A DNA stretch of 64,000 nt, taken from assembly GCF_050268245.1 (NCBI RefSeq), contig NZ_JBNNGK010000001.1, forward strand, positions 372,001 to 436,000, read 5' to 3'. The notes below the pieces were generated by a model. That model saw only the letters and a program-made list of their open reading frames with translations. It was not told where the DNA came from and ran no database searches. Numbering within the stretch: position 1 is the first letter of the stretch; each line of letters starts with the position of its first letter. The stretch is from JBNNGK01 sp050268245. Lineage in GTDB: Bacteria; Pseudomonadota; Gammaproteobacteria; Enterobacterales; Enterobacteriaceae. This document shows positions 8,779-17,293 of this stretch, one piece after another. A program made the translations under genes and the position numbers.

Positions 8779-9462
8779 ATGGGCAGAATCGCGCCCAGGA
8801 AAAGGAAAACCACCGGCGTCTATCAACCGTTATTACGCATTTGGCGGGATCTGAACCAGCGGCTCAACTCCAGCGTTACCCCGCTGACGCATGAGCAGAC
8901 GGATTCGGAGCAACCAACAAAGCACGGAAAAAGACAAGGAATCAAAGTATTACTGTTGAAAATCTGGCATTTTCCGGACGGTCTTCACTGGCTGGAACCC
9001 TTACCTTATTTTCACCGCCGCGGGGTCATAATATCCGGCGCTATCATGTTACTGGCACTGCTGTGGCCCTATTCACCAGCAAACGATACCTCATCGTCTA
9101 CGCAGGCTAACGGCCAAAGCACCCCATTACCGCTCCAGGCCGAATGGCCAAGCGAACGCACTAACGGCAGCGAAGCAGCATCGGAAGCGCCCCGGTCGAA
9201 CCAGTGGCTGCGCTATCAGATTCAGCCAGGCCAAACCTTGGCACAGCTGTTTCGTGACAACAATCTGCCGGTGAATGAGGTATTTGCCATGGCGCAGGTA
9301 GAAGGCAACGATAAGCCGTTGAGTAATTTAAAAGCCGGGCAGGAAGTGCGGATAGAACGGGATGCCAACGGCGTGATTACGGCACTTTCTGTCACCGCTG
9401 CCGATAATAGCCAAGCAACGTTTCGCCGGCAGGCCGATGGCCGCTACCAACGCCAACGCTAA
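8779..9462 (+). CDS. ytfB: YtfB, OapA-domain cell-division-associated protein
   Basis: Single-pass inner-membrane protein with a periplasmic OapA/LysM-like domain; E. coli YtfB binds glycan and localises to the division site (established there). Seen here: a basic cytoplasmic N-terminus, a transmembrane segment at about residues 82-98 (GVIISGAIMLLALLWPY), a low-complexity linker, and the C-terminal domain from about residue 145 (YQIQPGQTLAQLFRDNNLP, MAQVEGNDKPLSNLKAGQ). The 227-residue length is slightly above E. coli. Its last bases overlap the stop of the convergent DUF488 gene by four nucleotides. Confidence 0.92.
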   Translation: MGRIAPRKRKTTGVYQPLLRIWRDLNQRLNSSVTPLTHEQTDSEQPTKHGKRQGIKVLLLKIWHFPDGLHWLEPLPYFHRRGVIISGAIMLLALLWPYSPANDTSSSTQANGQSTPLPLQAEWPSERTNGSEAASEAPRSNQWLRYQIQPGQTLAQLFRDNNLPVNEVFAMAQVEGNDKPLSNLKAGQEVRIERDANGVITALSVTAADNSQATFRRQADGRYQRQR

Positions 9463-9818
9463 TCCTCCAATTGCTGATAAAGGAAATCGCGCAGTACAAC
9501 GCCTTGGTTGTGCTGTGTGTCCTTGCTCGCATACAGCAAAGTCAGTTCCCCACCCTGGCGCAATAACGCCACCAGCGGTTGCCAGGCGCTATTTTCAGCC
9601 AATTGTTGACGGTAGCGTGTAACAAACTCGTCCCAACGCTCACTGTGCTGATGAAACCACTGCCGCAATGCGTTATCCGGTGCAACATCCTTTAACCACT
9701 CCACCCCCGCAAGACGCTGCTTACTGACGCCACGTGGCCATAACCTATCGATAAGAAAACAGTGCTGTGCCGCCGGACCATTGAAATCATACACGCGCTG
9801 TAACGCGATTTGAGCCAT
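9459..9818 (-). CDS. DUF488 family protein, YeaO-like
   Basis: A 119-residue DUF488 protein resembling E. coli YeaO. The family signature is clear: FLIDRLWPRGVSK near the N-terminus, then LLYASKDTQHNQGVVLRDFL near the end. The biochemical function of the family is not established. No signal peptide or membrane segment is seen. It is inserted between ytfB and rplI compared with E. coli, and its TAG overlaps the ytfB TAA by four bases (convergent). Confidence 0.85.
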   Translation of the reverse strand: MAQIALQRVYDFNGPAAQHCFLIDRLWPRGVSKQRLAGVEWLKDVAPDNALRQWFHQHSERWDEFVTRYRQQLAENSAWQPLVALLRQGGELTLLYASKDTQHNQGVVLRDFLYQQLED

Positions 9819-9883
9819 ATCCTTTCCTCCCTCAATCGTTTCTTATTACAAAATAGCGCGATTTATGCTGAGGCAGAAAAGCA

Positions 9884-9909
9884 AAACGCCAGCACAAGGC
9901 TGGCGTTTT
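9884..9909 (-). terminator. Terminator of the rpsF-priB-rpsR-rplI operon
   Basis: A perfect ten-base stem, AAAACGCCAG / CTGGCGTTTT, with a six-base loop lies about 20 bases past the rplI stop, ending in a T stretch on the minus strand. Confidence 0.85.
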
Positions 9910-9929
9910 AACCGGGTAAACAGACGCGA

Positions 9930-10382
9930 TTACGCTTCTGCTACCACAACTACATTCAGCTTAGCGAATACGTCGCTGTGTACCTGGAAGTGCACTTCGT
10001 GCTCACCGGTGGTACGCAGAACGCCATTCGGCATGCGAACTTCGCTCTTAGCAACGTCAACACCTGCCGCAGTAACTGCGTCAGCGATGTCACGAGTGCC
10101 GATAGAGCCAAACAGTTTACCTTCTTCGCCTGATTTAGACGCGATGGTCACTGAAGCCAGTTCGTTGATCTTGGTTGCGCGAGCTTCAGCAGCTGCCAGA
10201 ACGTCAGCCAGTTTGGCTTCCAGTTCAGCACGACGTGCTTCGAAGAACTCTACGTTTTTCTTGGTAGCAGGAACAGCTTTGCCCTGTGGTACCAGGAAGT
10301 TACGAGCATAGCCCGCTTTAACGTTAACTTGATCACCCAGGCTGCCCAGGTTTGCTACTTTATCAAGCAGAATAACTTGCAT
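9930..10382 (-). CDS. rplI: 50S ribosomal protein L9
   Basis: Large-subunit ribosomal protein binding 23S rRNA near the L1 stalk. The N-terminal domain motif MQVILLDKVANLGSLGDQV and GYARNFLVPQGKA are diagnostic, followed by the long connecting helix and a C-terminal domain. At 150 residues it is one longer than in E. coli. It is the last gene of the operon, followed by a strong terminator. Confidence 0.98.
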   Translation of the reverse strand: MQVILLDKVANLGSLGDQVNVKAGYARNFLVPQGKAVPATKKNVEFFEARRAELEAKLADVLAAAEARATKINELASVTIASKSGEEGKLFGSIGTRDIADAVTAAGVDVAKSEVRMPNGVLRTTGEHEVHFQVHSDVFAKLNVVVVAEA

Positions 10383-10421
10383 TACCTTATCCTCTCAAAG
10401 TCGTTAATGGACAGTGGCCGA

Positions 10422-10971
<550 letters not shown>

Positions 10972-10979
10972 GGCGGCAA

Positions 10980-11378
10980 TTACTCTTCAGAATCCCCAGC
11001 ATCAGCATCATCTGCGGTTTCGTTAGCGAAATCTTCGCGGCGATCGCCACGACGTTCGTCTTTCGCTTTAACCATTGGAGATGCTTCTGTTACCGCGTGC
11101 TTAACGCGCATAACCATGCTACGGATAACGGCGTCGTTGAAGCGGAAGTTAGTTTCCAGCTCATCGATCGCTTCCTGCGGAGCTTCAACGTTCAGCAGAA
11201 CGTAGTGAGCTTTGTGCAGTTTGTTGATCGGGTAAGCCAGTTGACGGCGGCCCCAGTCTTCCAGACGGTGAATCTGACCTTCAGCGTTAGTGATGGTAGC
11301 ACTGTAACGCTCGATCATGCCCGGAACCTGTTCGCTTTGGTCAGGATGGACCATAAAAACGATTTCGTAATGACGCAT
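10980..11378 (-). CDS. rpsF: 30S ribosomal protein S6
   Basis: Small-subunit protein, first gene of its operon. The 132-residue sequence starts MRHYEIVFMVHPDQSEQVPG and ends in an acidic tail (ADDADAGDSEE), the region that receives extra glutamates from RimK in E. coli. The ribosome site AAGGAG lies just upstream of the ATG. In E. coli the S6:S18 dimer represses its own mRNA; the leader here (11379-11470) could serve the same role, but I have not shown its fold. Confidence 0.98.
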   Translation of the reverse strand: MRHYEIVFMVHPDQSEQVPGMIERYSATITNAEGQIHRLEDWGRRQLAYPINKLHKAHYVLLNVEAPQEAIDELETNFRFNDAVIRSMVMRVKHAVTEASPMVKAKDERRGDRREDFANETADDADAGDSEE

Positions 11379-11476
11379 CGAATTGCTCCTTACGGATTAT
11401 TCAGCCTCCTGTCAGGGTCAACCGCGGCCCATGGAAGCAAGGAACGTGTTTGTGTGCGGCTGAAAAATGACGCGTA

Positions 11477-11505
11477 ATCATACTGGCGCAAGGGGGGAAA
11501 CTCAA
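11477..11505 (-). promoter_or_regulatory. Sigma-70 promoter of the rpsF operon
   Basis: On the minus strand a -35 TTGAGT (11505-11500) and a -10 TATGAT (11482-11477) are separated by exactly 17 bases. A leader of roughly 90 bases would precede the rpsF ATG, long enough for the S6:S18 autoregulatory structure known from E. coli. Confidence 0.75.
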
Positions 11506-11826
11506 GGACCGCACGGGATTTATTCGCGGTTATGGGGTTACGAGATAAAAAGAGCACGATTTGCTATCAGAAAAACCTATGGATACAGATCCAATAGTTT
11601 TGAGAATCCTTCAATGAAATCATCACGCCAGCCTAAATATCTTTCATTTTTTTTGAAAGATAACATCAAACAGCACGACTTTTTAATCCAGCCAAACGGA
11701 CTAAAATTAATCATATCCGCCGTAAACAGCCGGTGAAATGATTTTAAAGGTTATTCAAGCCAGGCAAATAACTTTTTCCTTTACAGAAACAGGCCACCGG
11801 GCCGATGGGAAAAAGTGAGAGAGGTA
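11506..11826. other. Intergenic region upstream of the DUF1471 gene
   Basis: About 320 AT-rich bases between the rpsF promoter and the next gene. A possible 89-codon reading frame here has no recognisable domain and a start without a ribosome site, so I do not call it. The promoter of the following gene must lie here, but I cannot place it. Confidence 0.5.
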
Positions 11827-11829
11827 ATG

Positions 11830-12096
11830 ATGAAACGCATACTTATTGCTACCGCCGTAGCATTCCTGTTTTCTGCCAGCACTTTCGCCGCCGAAGAGAT
11901 TACCACACGTCAAGCAGAGCAACGCCAAAGCATCGGCTTCGTGACGCTGAACCACAATGTCGTCTCACCCGATGATGCTTCCTCCCAAATAAACCACATT
12001 GCCGAACAACGGGGTGCCAGCGCCTACCGCATTATTGCCCTGCACCAGCCGGGCAGCACCGCGTCGATCCACGTTAGCGCCGAACTGTATCGCTAA
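11830..12096 (+). CDS. DUF1471 (YdgH/BhsA/McbA-like) periplasmic stress protein
   Basis: A small secreted protein of the YhcN/BhsA family; members are induced by stress and affect biofilm, peroxide or acid tolerance. Visible are the signal peptide MKRILIATAVAFLFSASTFA and the family C-terminal pattern AEQRGASAYRIIAL...VSAELYR. Two ATGs are adjacent (11827, 11830); I chose the second from the GAGG spacing. The neighbourhood matches E. coli yjfN/yjfY, but I cannot say which paralogue it is. A strong terminator follows. Confidence 0.85.
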   Translation: MKRILIATAVAFLFSASTFAAEEITTRQAEQRQSIGFVTLNHNVVSPDDASSQINHIAEQRGASAYRIIALHQPGSTASIHVSAELYR

Positions 12097-12158
12097 ACGC
12101 AAAGCACAACACCAGGGAAAGAAGCCGCGCTCAGAAGCGGTAGTTTATTAAAATCTAC

Positions 12159-12184
12159 GCCCCCGGCTTGCTCGGGGGCTTTTT
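12159..12184 (+). terminator. Rho-independent terminator after the DUF1471 gene
   Basis: A perfect seven-base GC stem, GCCCCCG / CGGGGGC, with a seven-base loop, followed by TTTTT. Confidence 0.88.
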
Positions 12185-12368
12185 CACAAAAAGCGCTGGA
12201 AAAAATGTACGGTAGCCGCCAGCCAGCAACGCGAGCAAGAAAAACACCGCCAACAAAGGTGCAATTTGAAATATAACGGGTATAGAACAACAAAAAACAC
12301 GCTAAACGCGAGTAGATTATGCTTAGGTATGACACTGCTAATATTCAACTGACAATAGCGAGCCCTTA

Positions 12369-12680
12369 ATGAGAATTGTTCGCCCTGCCGCCATACTCCT
12401 GTTACTCAGCCTACAATCTGGTTGCAGCCTGTTCACCACAACGCCGAAAGCGCCTCCGCCACCGATCGCCGGGCAAGCGCAAGAGATTAGCCGAGCTCAA
12501 ACTGCCGGGCTAGAAAAACTTATCACCATTAGTGCACTGGCCTATGGCAGCCCAATGAATGTAGAAGAAGAGATTCGAAAGAAGGCCACCGCCAGCGGCG
12601 CACGCTATTACATGATCATTATGAATAGTGAAACGATTGTGCCGGGACGGTGGTATTCAAACGCTATTTTATACCGTTAA
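12369..12680 (+). CDS. bsmA: BsmA, biofilm and peroxide-resistance lipoprotein
   Basis: A 103-residue lipoprotein of the DUF1471 family resembling E. coli BsmA (YjfO), which is linked to biofilm formation and peroxide tolerance. The lipobox LQSGC ends the signal peptide at about residue 19. A proline-rich linker (PKAPPPPIAG) precedes the conserved domain, with ISRAQTAGLEKL and the terminal ARYYMIIMN...WYSNAILYR. Its TAA overlaps the TAA of the convergent two-partner transporter gene by four bases. Confidence 0.87.
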   Translation: MRIVRPAAILLLLSLQSGCSLFTTTPKAPPPPIAGQAQEISRAQTAGLEKLITISALAYGSPMNVEEEIRKKATASGARYYMIIMNSETIVPGRWYSNAILYR

Positions 12681-14353
12681 AACTGCCATTGAACGGTAAA
12701 GCCAGCATTGAGAGAACTGGTGTGAAAATTCTCCGGCTTGCTCAACGGCGTTCCGACAAACGCATCATAACCTAACCCCCACTTCGCACCGCGTAGACCG
12801 ATCACGCTCCCCGCCATCCTCTTACCGGACCAAGTTTCGCTCCCGCCACCGCTGACTTGTCCATAATCCATACCTAGATAAACCTGGCTGTTCCAACGCG
12901 GTAGATTAAGATTGAGATCGTTACGCAAATAGAACCCACGATCGGCCATCAGGTTATATTCACCATCAAATCCACGCACTGTCCAACGGTTACCCATGCT
13001 GAACTTATCCTGCGTACTCAGCCGATCGGGGGAGTATTGTTGGCGAAAACGCGCCTGATAGCTCATCGACTGGTTAAGCAGGTTGAATGGCATCACCGCG
13101 TTAACATCCAACGTAATAGCGCGCGCCAAGGCATCATTGCTGCCGAACCTTTCAGCCACTGAGGATTCTGCCCCCAACCACTTCACGTTTCGTTGCCACG
13201 ACAGTGTGGCATCCAGCACGTTATCGCCGAAATAATGTCGGTGATTTAGCCCGAGCATCACGGTTGTCGTATCCCGCTCCTGAATTAAAATCTCGGTTTC
13301 GTTGAGATAATAATGGGAATCCCGTTTTAATAGCTGAACGTTAAAGGTTGTTTTCTGCTTGGCGCCGCGGGAAAGAATACGATTCAACCGCGCACTCATG
13401 GTTCGCGTTTTCCCTAAATAGTGGAAATCGCTCCAGGTGCCGGGAATACTTTGCAGCGTTTCATTCTTACCGGCATAAAGATCGAGCGACCAATAACCAT
13501 ATGGCACCGAATAGTAGATTGAGGCATTTTTCGCATGGTGACTGTTTTTCGCATGCAGGTTACGCCCAAGCGAAATATAAAACTGGTCGTTAAGCGCGGC
13601 GGGATTATCCAAATACAACGCGACGCCGGTTTGATAACGGCCACTGAACTTGCTGCCAGAATCGTCCAGCCACCCACCGACACGCCAAAAACTTGGCATC
13701 TGCCGATCGATTAACACGTCCGTTTCACCGTCATGTGCTCCTGGTACGAGTTGGATCGTCGCACTAACGCCTGGTATACGCTGTAAGTTTTCCAACCCCT
13801 GCTCGATAGCACGCAAATCGAGAATTTCACCTCTAGCTACGGGGAAAGCTGAATCTAAGCTAACACGGCTGTTGCTGTCGGGCGTCAATGCCAGTTTACC
13901 GACGGTACCCGGCACAATTGTCAACGTCAGAGTACCACTGCGCAAATCTTGGCGCGGCGTCAACACGCGGGTAGTAATATATCCTTGATCAATTAATCGA
14001 TTTTGTAACGCCGTAACTAACGCTTTAATACCATTGATGCCAAGACACCGCCCTTCTCCCTGAATTGCCAGCGCGTTAAGCTTCAACTTCCGTGGTAACC
14101 GCCCCGTATTATCCAGAACCACCTGTTGTATCGGTAAACAGGCCTCTTCTTCAGGGAAGATCACGGTGTTGCCATCTGCCGCGCCAGAAGTAGCGCGAAC
14201 TTCCTTACCTGCGGGCGCCAATTGCTGATAACGCGCTTTTTCCTGCTCTTGCTGGTGTGTAACTTGTTGATCTAAACGCTGAGAACTGTCGGTCACTGCC
14301 GCCTGAAGCGGCAATGCGATAAACAACAGCGTTAAACTGATACGGCGATGCAC
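12677..14353 (-). CDS. Two-partner secretion outer-membrane transporter (ShlB/FhaC family)
   Basis: The transporter (TpsB) of a type Vb system: a 16-stranded outer-membrane barrel that exports a dedicated exoprotein from the periplasm. The GTG start at 14353 follows AAGGA, giving a signal peptide, MHRRISLTLLFIALPLQA. Then come a Gln-rich N-terminal stretch, two POTRA domains (about residues 70-230, with CLGINGIKALVTALQNRLIDQGYITTR split across the first) and a barrel containing the Omp85 motif WTVRGFDGE. The 558 residues match ShlB-like proteins. It lies downstream of its likely exoprotein on the same strand, with a strong hairpin between them. Confidence 0.93.
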   Translation of the reverse strand: MHRRISLTLLFIALPLQAAVTDSSQRLDQQVTHQQEQEKARYQQLAPAGKEVRATSGAADGNTVIFPEEEACLPIQQVVLDNTGRLPRKLKLNALAIQGEGRCLGINGIKALVTALQNRLIDQGYITTRVLTPRQDLRSGTLTLTIVPGTVGKLALTPDSNSRVSLDSAFPVARGEILDLRAIEQGLENLQRIPGVSATIQLVPGAHDGETDVLIDRQMPSFWRVGGWLDDSGSKFSGRYQTGVALYLDNPAALNDQFYISLGRNLHAKNSHHAKNASIYYSVPYGYWSLDLYAGKNETLQSIPGTWSDFHYLGKTRTMSARLNRILSRGAKQKTTFNVQLLKRDSHYYLNETEILIQERDTTTVMLGLNHRHYFGDNVLDATLSWQRNVKWLGAESSVAERFGSNDALARAITLDVNAVMPFNLLNQSMSYQARFRQQYSPDRLSTQDKFSMGNRWTVRGFDGEYNLMADRGFYLRNDLNLNLPRWNSQVYLGMDYGQVSGGGSETWSGKRMAGSVIGLRGAKWGLGYDAFVGTPLSKPENFHTSSLNAGFTVQWQF

Positions 14354-14410
14354 GTAATCATTTCCTTATGAAAAACTATTTTCGATAGAAGTGCGTAAAT
14401 AAAGAGAAAA

Positions 14411-14440
14411 CAACAGGTGTTCCTGAAAGAACACCTGTTG
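14411..14440 (-). terminator. Strong hairpin between the exoprotein and its transporter
   Basis: A perfect 12-base stem, CAACAGGTGTTC / GAACACCTGTTG, with a six-base loop lies 18 bases after the exoprotein stop. On the minus strand it is followed by TTTTCTCTTTATTT, the form of an intrinsic terminator. It stands 58 bases before the transporter start, so it could limit transporter expression relative to exoprotein. Confidence 0.85.
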
Positions 14441-14457
14441 ATGACTTGCCGCAGTAA

Positions 14458-17034
14458 TTATTTCTCGCTAACTGTGCCGTTAACAGTACCGATATTGATA
14501 TAGTTGTCGGTAATATTCAGCCTTACCCCTTCCTTGCCGGTAATAACTGCACTGCGCTGGTTATAGAGATTTTGTGAAGTGATGCTGGTCACTTTTTCAG
14601 AAAGCAATTTTCCGTAGTTGTCCAGTGACGCTTGCGCATTAATATTCAAGCCTTCAACGCCTTGGATAGCCCCGGTATTGGTAAATGCAGACTTAAGGGT
14701 GAGAGTGCTAACACCATTGGCGCTAATAATACCGCTATTGTTGTTCAGTGAACTGGTGCTCAACGCCAAATCTTTCATTGCCGCAATCGTGGCGAAGCTA
14801 TTATCCACACTGTCTGCCGTCATCGTCACGTTGCCAGTCGTTGAGGCAACCAAACCATTGCTGTTATATAAACGACTGCTGGTGATGGTGAGGTCTTTCT
14901 TGCTAATAATGCCGCCATCAGCATCGGGTTGCTCAATATGTTGCCCCATTTCACTGGCAAAATTCGCGCTGTCACGATTATAAATAGTGCCGGCTTTCAC
15001 ATCAGCAGTGAATTCTGCAAACACCAGCCCGGCGTCATTTTTCAGCGTTTCCGCTTCCAGGTTTAGCGTTCGTCCGCCCACTACCCCCGTGTTGTTATTC
15101 AGCGAGTTAGCATACACCGATGTTGTTCCCTTACTGGCGATCACCCCATGCGTATTATTGATGTCGGCGATACGCACTTCACCGCCTTTAGTCAAAGTGA
15201 TACCACCCGCTCTGTTATCTAGGCTGTTGGAGTGAATAATAGCCTTGCCCTCTCCCTCTATACGACCATCACGGTTATACATTGCCCCGGTATTATTTAC
15301 GTTAATGTCACCTGATGAAGATATCTGCCCTGCGTTATTATCCAGCCTCGCAGTCGTCAACGTGGTGCTGGTTCCGCTGAAAATACCTTTGCCGTTAGCC
15401 CGGCCACTGTTAGTCAGCGTTTTACCATTGGTATCCACCTTCAGCACTTTAGCCGACTGCAATATACCGTTGGCGTTATTAATTTCTCCGCTGTTAATAT
15501 CCAATAGGTTACCGGCTTCAACTAGGCCACCACTATTATTCAGCTTAATTTGGTTGGTATTCAGCGTGAAATCAGCCCCTGCGCTCATTTTACCGCTGCT
15601 ACTGTTATTCAACGCTCCGTAGGTTGACAGGTTGATATTACGCTGCGCCGCAATTTCGCCATTACGATTATCGTAAGCGCCGGCCACCGTCATGTTGAGA
15701 TCGGAAAGCGCGGTGCCGTATGCGTAAATTTGGCCATTACGGTTATCCAACGCACCGCTGTTGATGGTGGCTTTTCCGCTGGTGGCTATCGCCCCTCCGA
15801 TATTATTTAACAACCCGGTTTTCAGTGTGATGCCATAACCGCTAAAGATACCCGCACCGTTAACACGCCCGGTATTGATCAAGGTCTGTCCATTGGTATC
15901 AATAGTAGTTAATAACCCGGCCTGCACTAATCCATTGGTATTGTTCATTTGCCCACTATTGACATTGACTGAACCGCTAGACGCAAGGGTACCGCTGGTA
16001 TTATTGAACAACGCATTGTTCGAATTTATGTTAATGCCGCTCCCCGCACGGATTGCACCATGCATATTGTTCAAACTCCCAACGGTGACTAAATTGGCAT
16101 TACGCGCAGCAGTCAACTCACCGTCAACGTTGTCCAATACTCCATTAACACCTATCGCCAAATCTGACACATTGGCGCCAATAGTGCCGAAATTACGGAC
16201 GCCAGCTCCCTTTTCGGTACTAACTAAGGTGATCTTACCGGCATACATCCCGCCCAATGCAGCCACATCCAGCCCGATGCCAGGAACCCCGGATATCACA
16301 TCTAACTGAGTCAAATGCTCCGTGTCGGCACTTACCTTATTGCGGCCAACAATCACTTTCAGATCGTTTGCTCTGAGATCGGCGTTCACATTAATAAACC
16401 GGGCAATCAGTTCTGTGTAATTGGTATCACCGCTGATCAGGCCATCGCCATTAATGACAATATTACCTTTTTCAACGCGGTAGCCCTGTAAAGTACCACC
16501 ACTAAACTCTGGCCGGCCGGTCACTAACGTCGCACGATTAGCATTGATGAATCCACATCCACTACAGGAAATACCCGCAGGGTTAGCGATAATAACCTGT
16601 GCTTTATCGCCACCGACCTCAATCATTCCTCTTAAGATACTGGCGTTATTTGAGTTGACTTCATTAAGAATGACGGATGCCGTTCCCCCACTTAAATTCT
16701 TATTCCCCGCAATATTACCGGCCAACTGACTATTAATTTCACTCGCACTGTTATTTAATACCACGCCATTTTTATCAACATCAAAACGATTAAAAATATT
16801 GTGAGAAACACCGTCTTTCCCCGCGGCATTGATATCCACTATCGTTGCACCGTTACCGCCTACGCTGATCCCTGGATGAGAGGCTTGCCCTGCGCCTGCG
16901 ATAACCGCCGCCTGAGCGACAGATACGCAGCCAAACGCTAATAGACCAGCAAAATAGAGCGGGGACAGTGTAGCGCGTAAAGCACGACTACGTTTTTTTT
17001 CGACAGCATTGGAAACATCAATAGCATTGATCAT
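14458..17034 (-). CDS. Short filamentous-haemagglutinin-type exoprotein (TpsA)
   Basis: The secreted partner of the two-partner system. Residues 1-42 form an extended signal peptide (KKRSRALRATLSPLYFAG then cleavage after VAQA). The TPS domain needed for export follows to about residue 290, with NPAGISCSGCGFINANRATL. The rest is degenerate beta-helix repeats (LNN..G.I.A.G, LDNRNGQIYAYG). At 858 residues it is much shorter than ShlA or CdiA proteins (1,600 or more), and no C-terminal toxin, pore-forming or adhesion module is visible; it stops inside repeat-like sequence (GTVNGTVSEK). It may be a naturally short form or a truncation. Asn codons are abundant. Confidence 0.88.
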   Translation of the reverse strand: MINAIDVSNAVEKKRSRALRATLSPLYFAGLLAFGCVSVAQAAVIAGAGQASHPGISVGGNGATIVDINAAGKDGVSHNIFNRFDVDKNGVVLNNSASEINSQLAGNIAGNKNLSGGTASVILNEVNSNNASILRGMIEVGGDKAQVIIANPAGISCSGCGFINANRATLVTGRPEFSGGTLQGYRVEKGNIVINGDGLISGDTNYTELIARFINVNADLRANDLKVIVGRNKVSADTEHLTQLDVISGVPGIGLDVAALGGMYAGKITLVSTEKGAGVRNFGTIGANVSDLAIGVNGVLDNVDGELTAARNANLVTVGSLNNMHGAIRAGSGININSNNALFNNTSGTLASSGSVNVNSGQMNNTNGLVQAGLLTTIDTNGQTLINTGRVNGAGIFSGYGITLKTGLLNNIGGAIATSGKATINSGALDNRNGQIYAYGTALSDLNMTVAGAYDNRNGEIAAQRNINLSTYGALNNSSSGKMSAGADFTLNTNQIKLNNSGGLVEAGNLLDINSGEINNANGILQSAKVLKVDTNGKTLTNSGRANGKGIFSGTSTTLTTARLDNNAGQISSSGDINVNNTGAMYNRDGRIEGEGKAIIHSNSLDNRAGGITLTKGGEVRIADINNTHGVIASKGTTSVYANSLNNNTGVVGGRTLNLEAETLKNDAGLVFAEFTADVKAGTIYNRDSANFASEMGQHIEQPDADGGIISKKDLTITSSRLYNSNGLVASTTGNVTMTADSVDNSFATIAAMKDLALSTSSLNNNSGIISANGVSTLTLKSAFTNTGAIQGVEGLNINAQASLDNYGKLLSEKVTSITSQNLYNQRSAVITGKEGVRLNITDNYINIGTVNGTVSEK

Positions 17035-17293
17035 TAAATTAATTCCTTTTATTTAGGCGAGGGAATAGCACAATAATATATAACATATAATCATCATGCT
17101 CATGACCTAAATATAAAATGATAATTTAAAAATCCGTATTATCTTATTTTTTTGCAAGAATATTCTTACCTCTAACCTTCTCCATCCAGGCCAACAATTA
17201 ACCGACCACCTACTTTTAAAAACAAAATAAAAAGACAAATTCACAAAAAAAATAATAAACACACTAACAATTAAATAAAATATATATTCCGAG
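17035..17293. other. Very AT-rich region upstream of the exoprotein gene
   Basis: About 260 bases rich in A and T, unlike the surrounding coding DNA, between the exoprotein start and the aidB 3' end. It should carry the promoter of the two-partner operon. Such a tract would suit H-NS binding and is in keeping with acquired DNA (inference). No ORF or clear operator is visible. Confidence 0.55.

Noticed and set aside
11467..11736. An 89-codon open frame between rpsF and the DUF1471 gene
   Set aside because: It overlaps the rpsF promoter, lacks a ribosome site and recognisable domain, and is AT-rich as expected of non-coding DNA.
14618..16309. Several open frames of 80-145 codons opposite the exoprotein gene
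   Set aside because: Repetitive, Asn-rich codons of the real gene give Pro/Leu-rich antisense frames. No family features.
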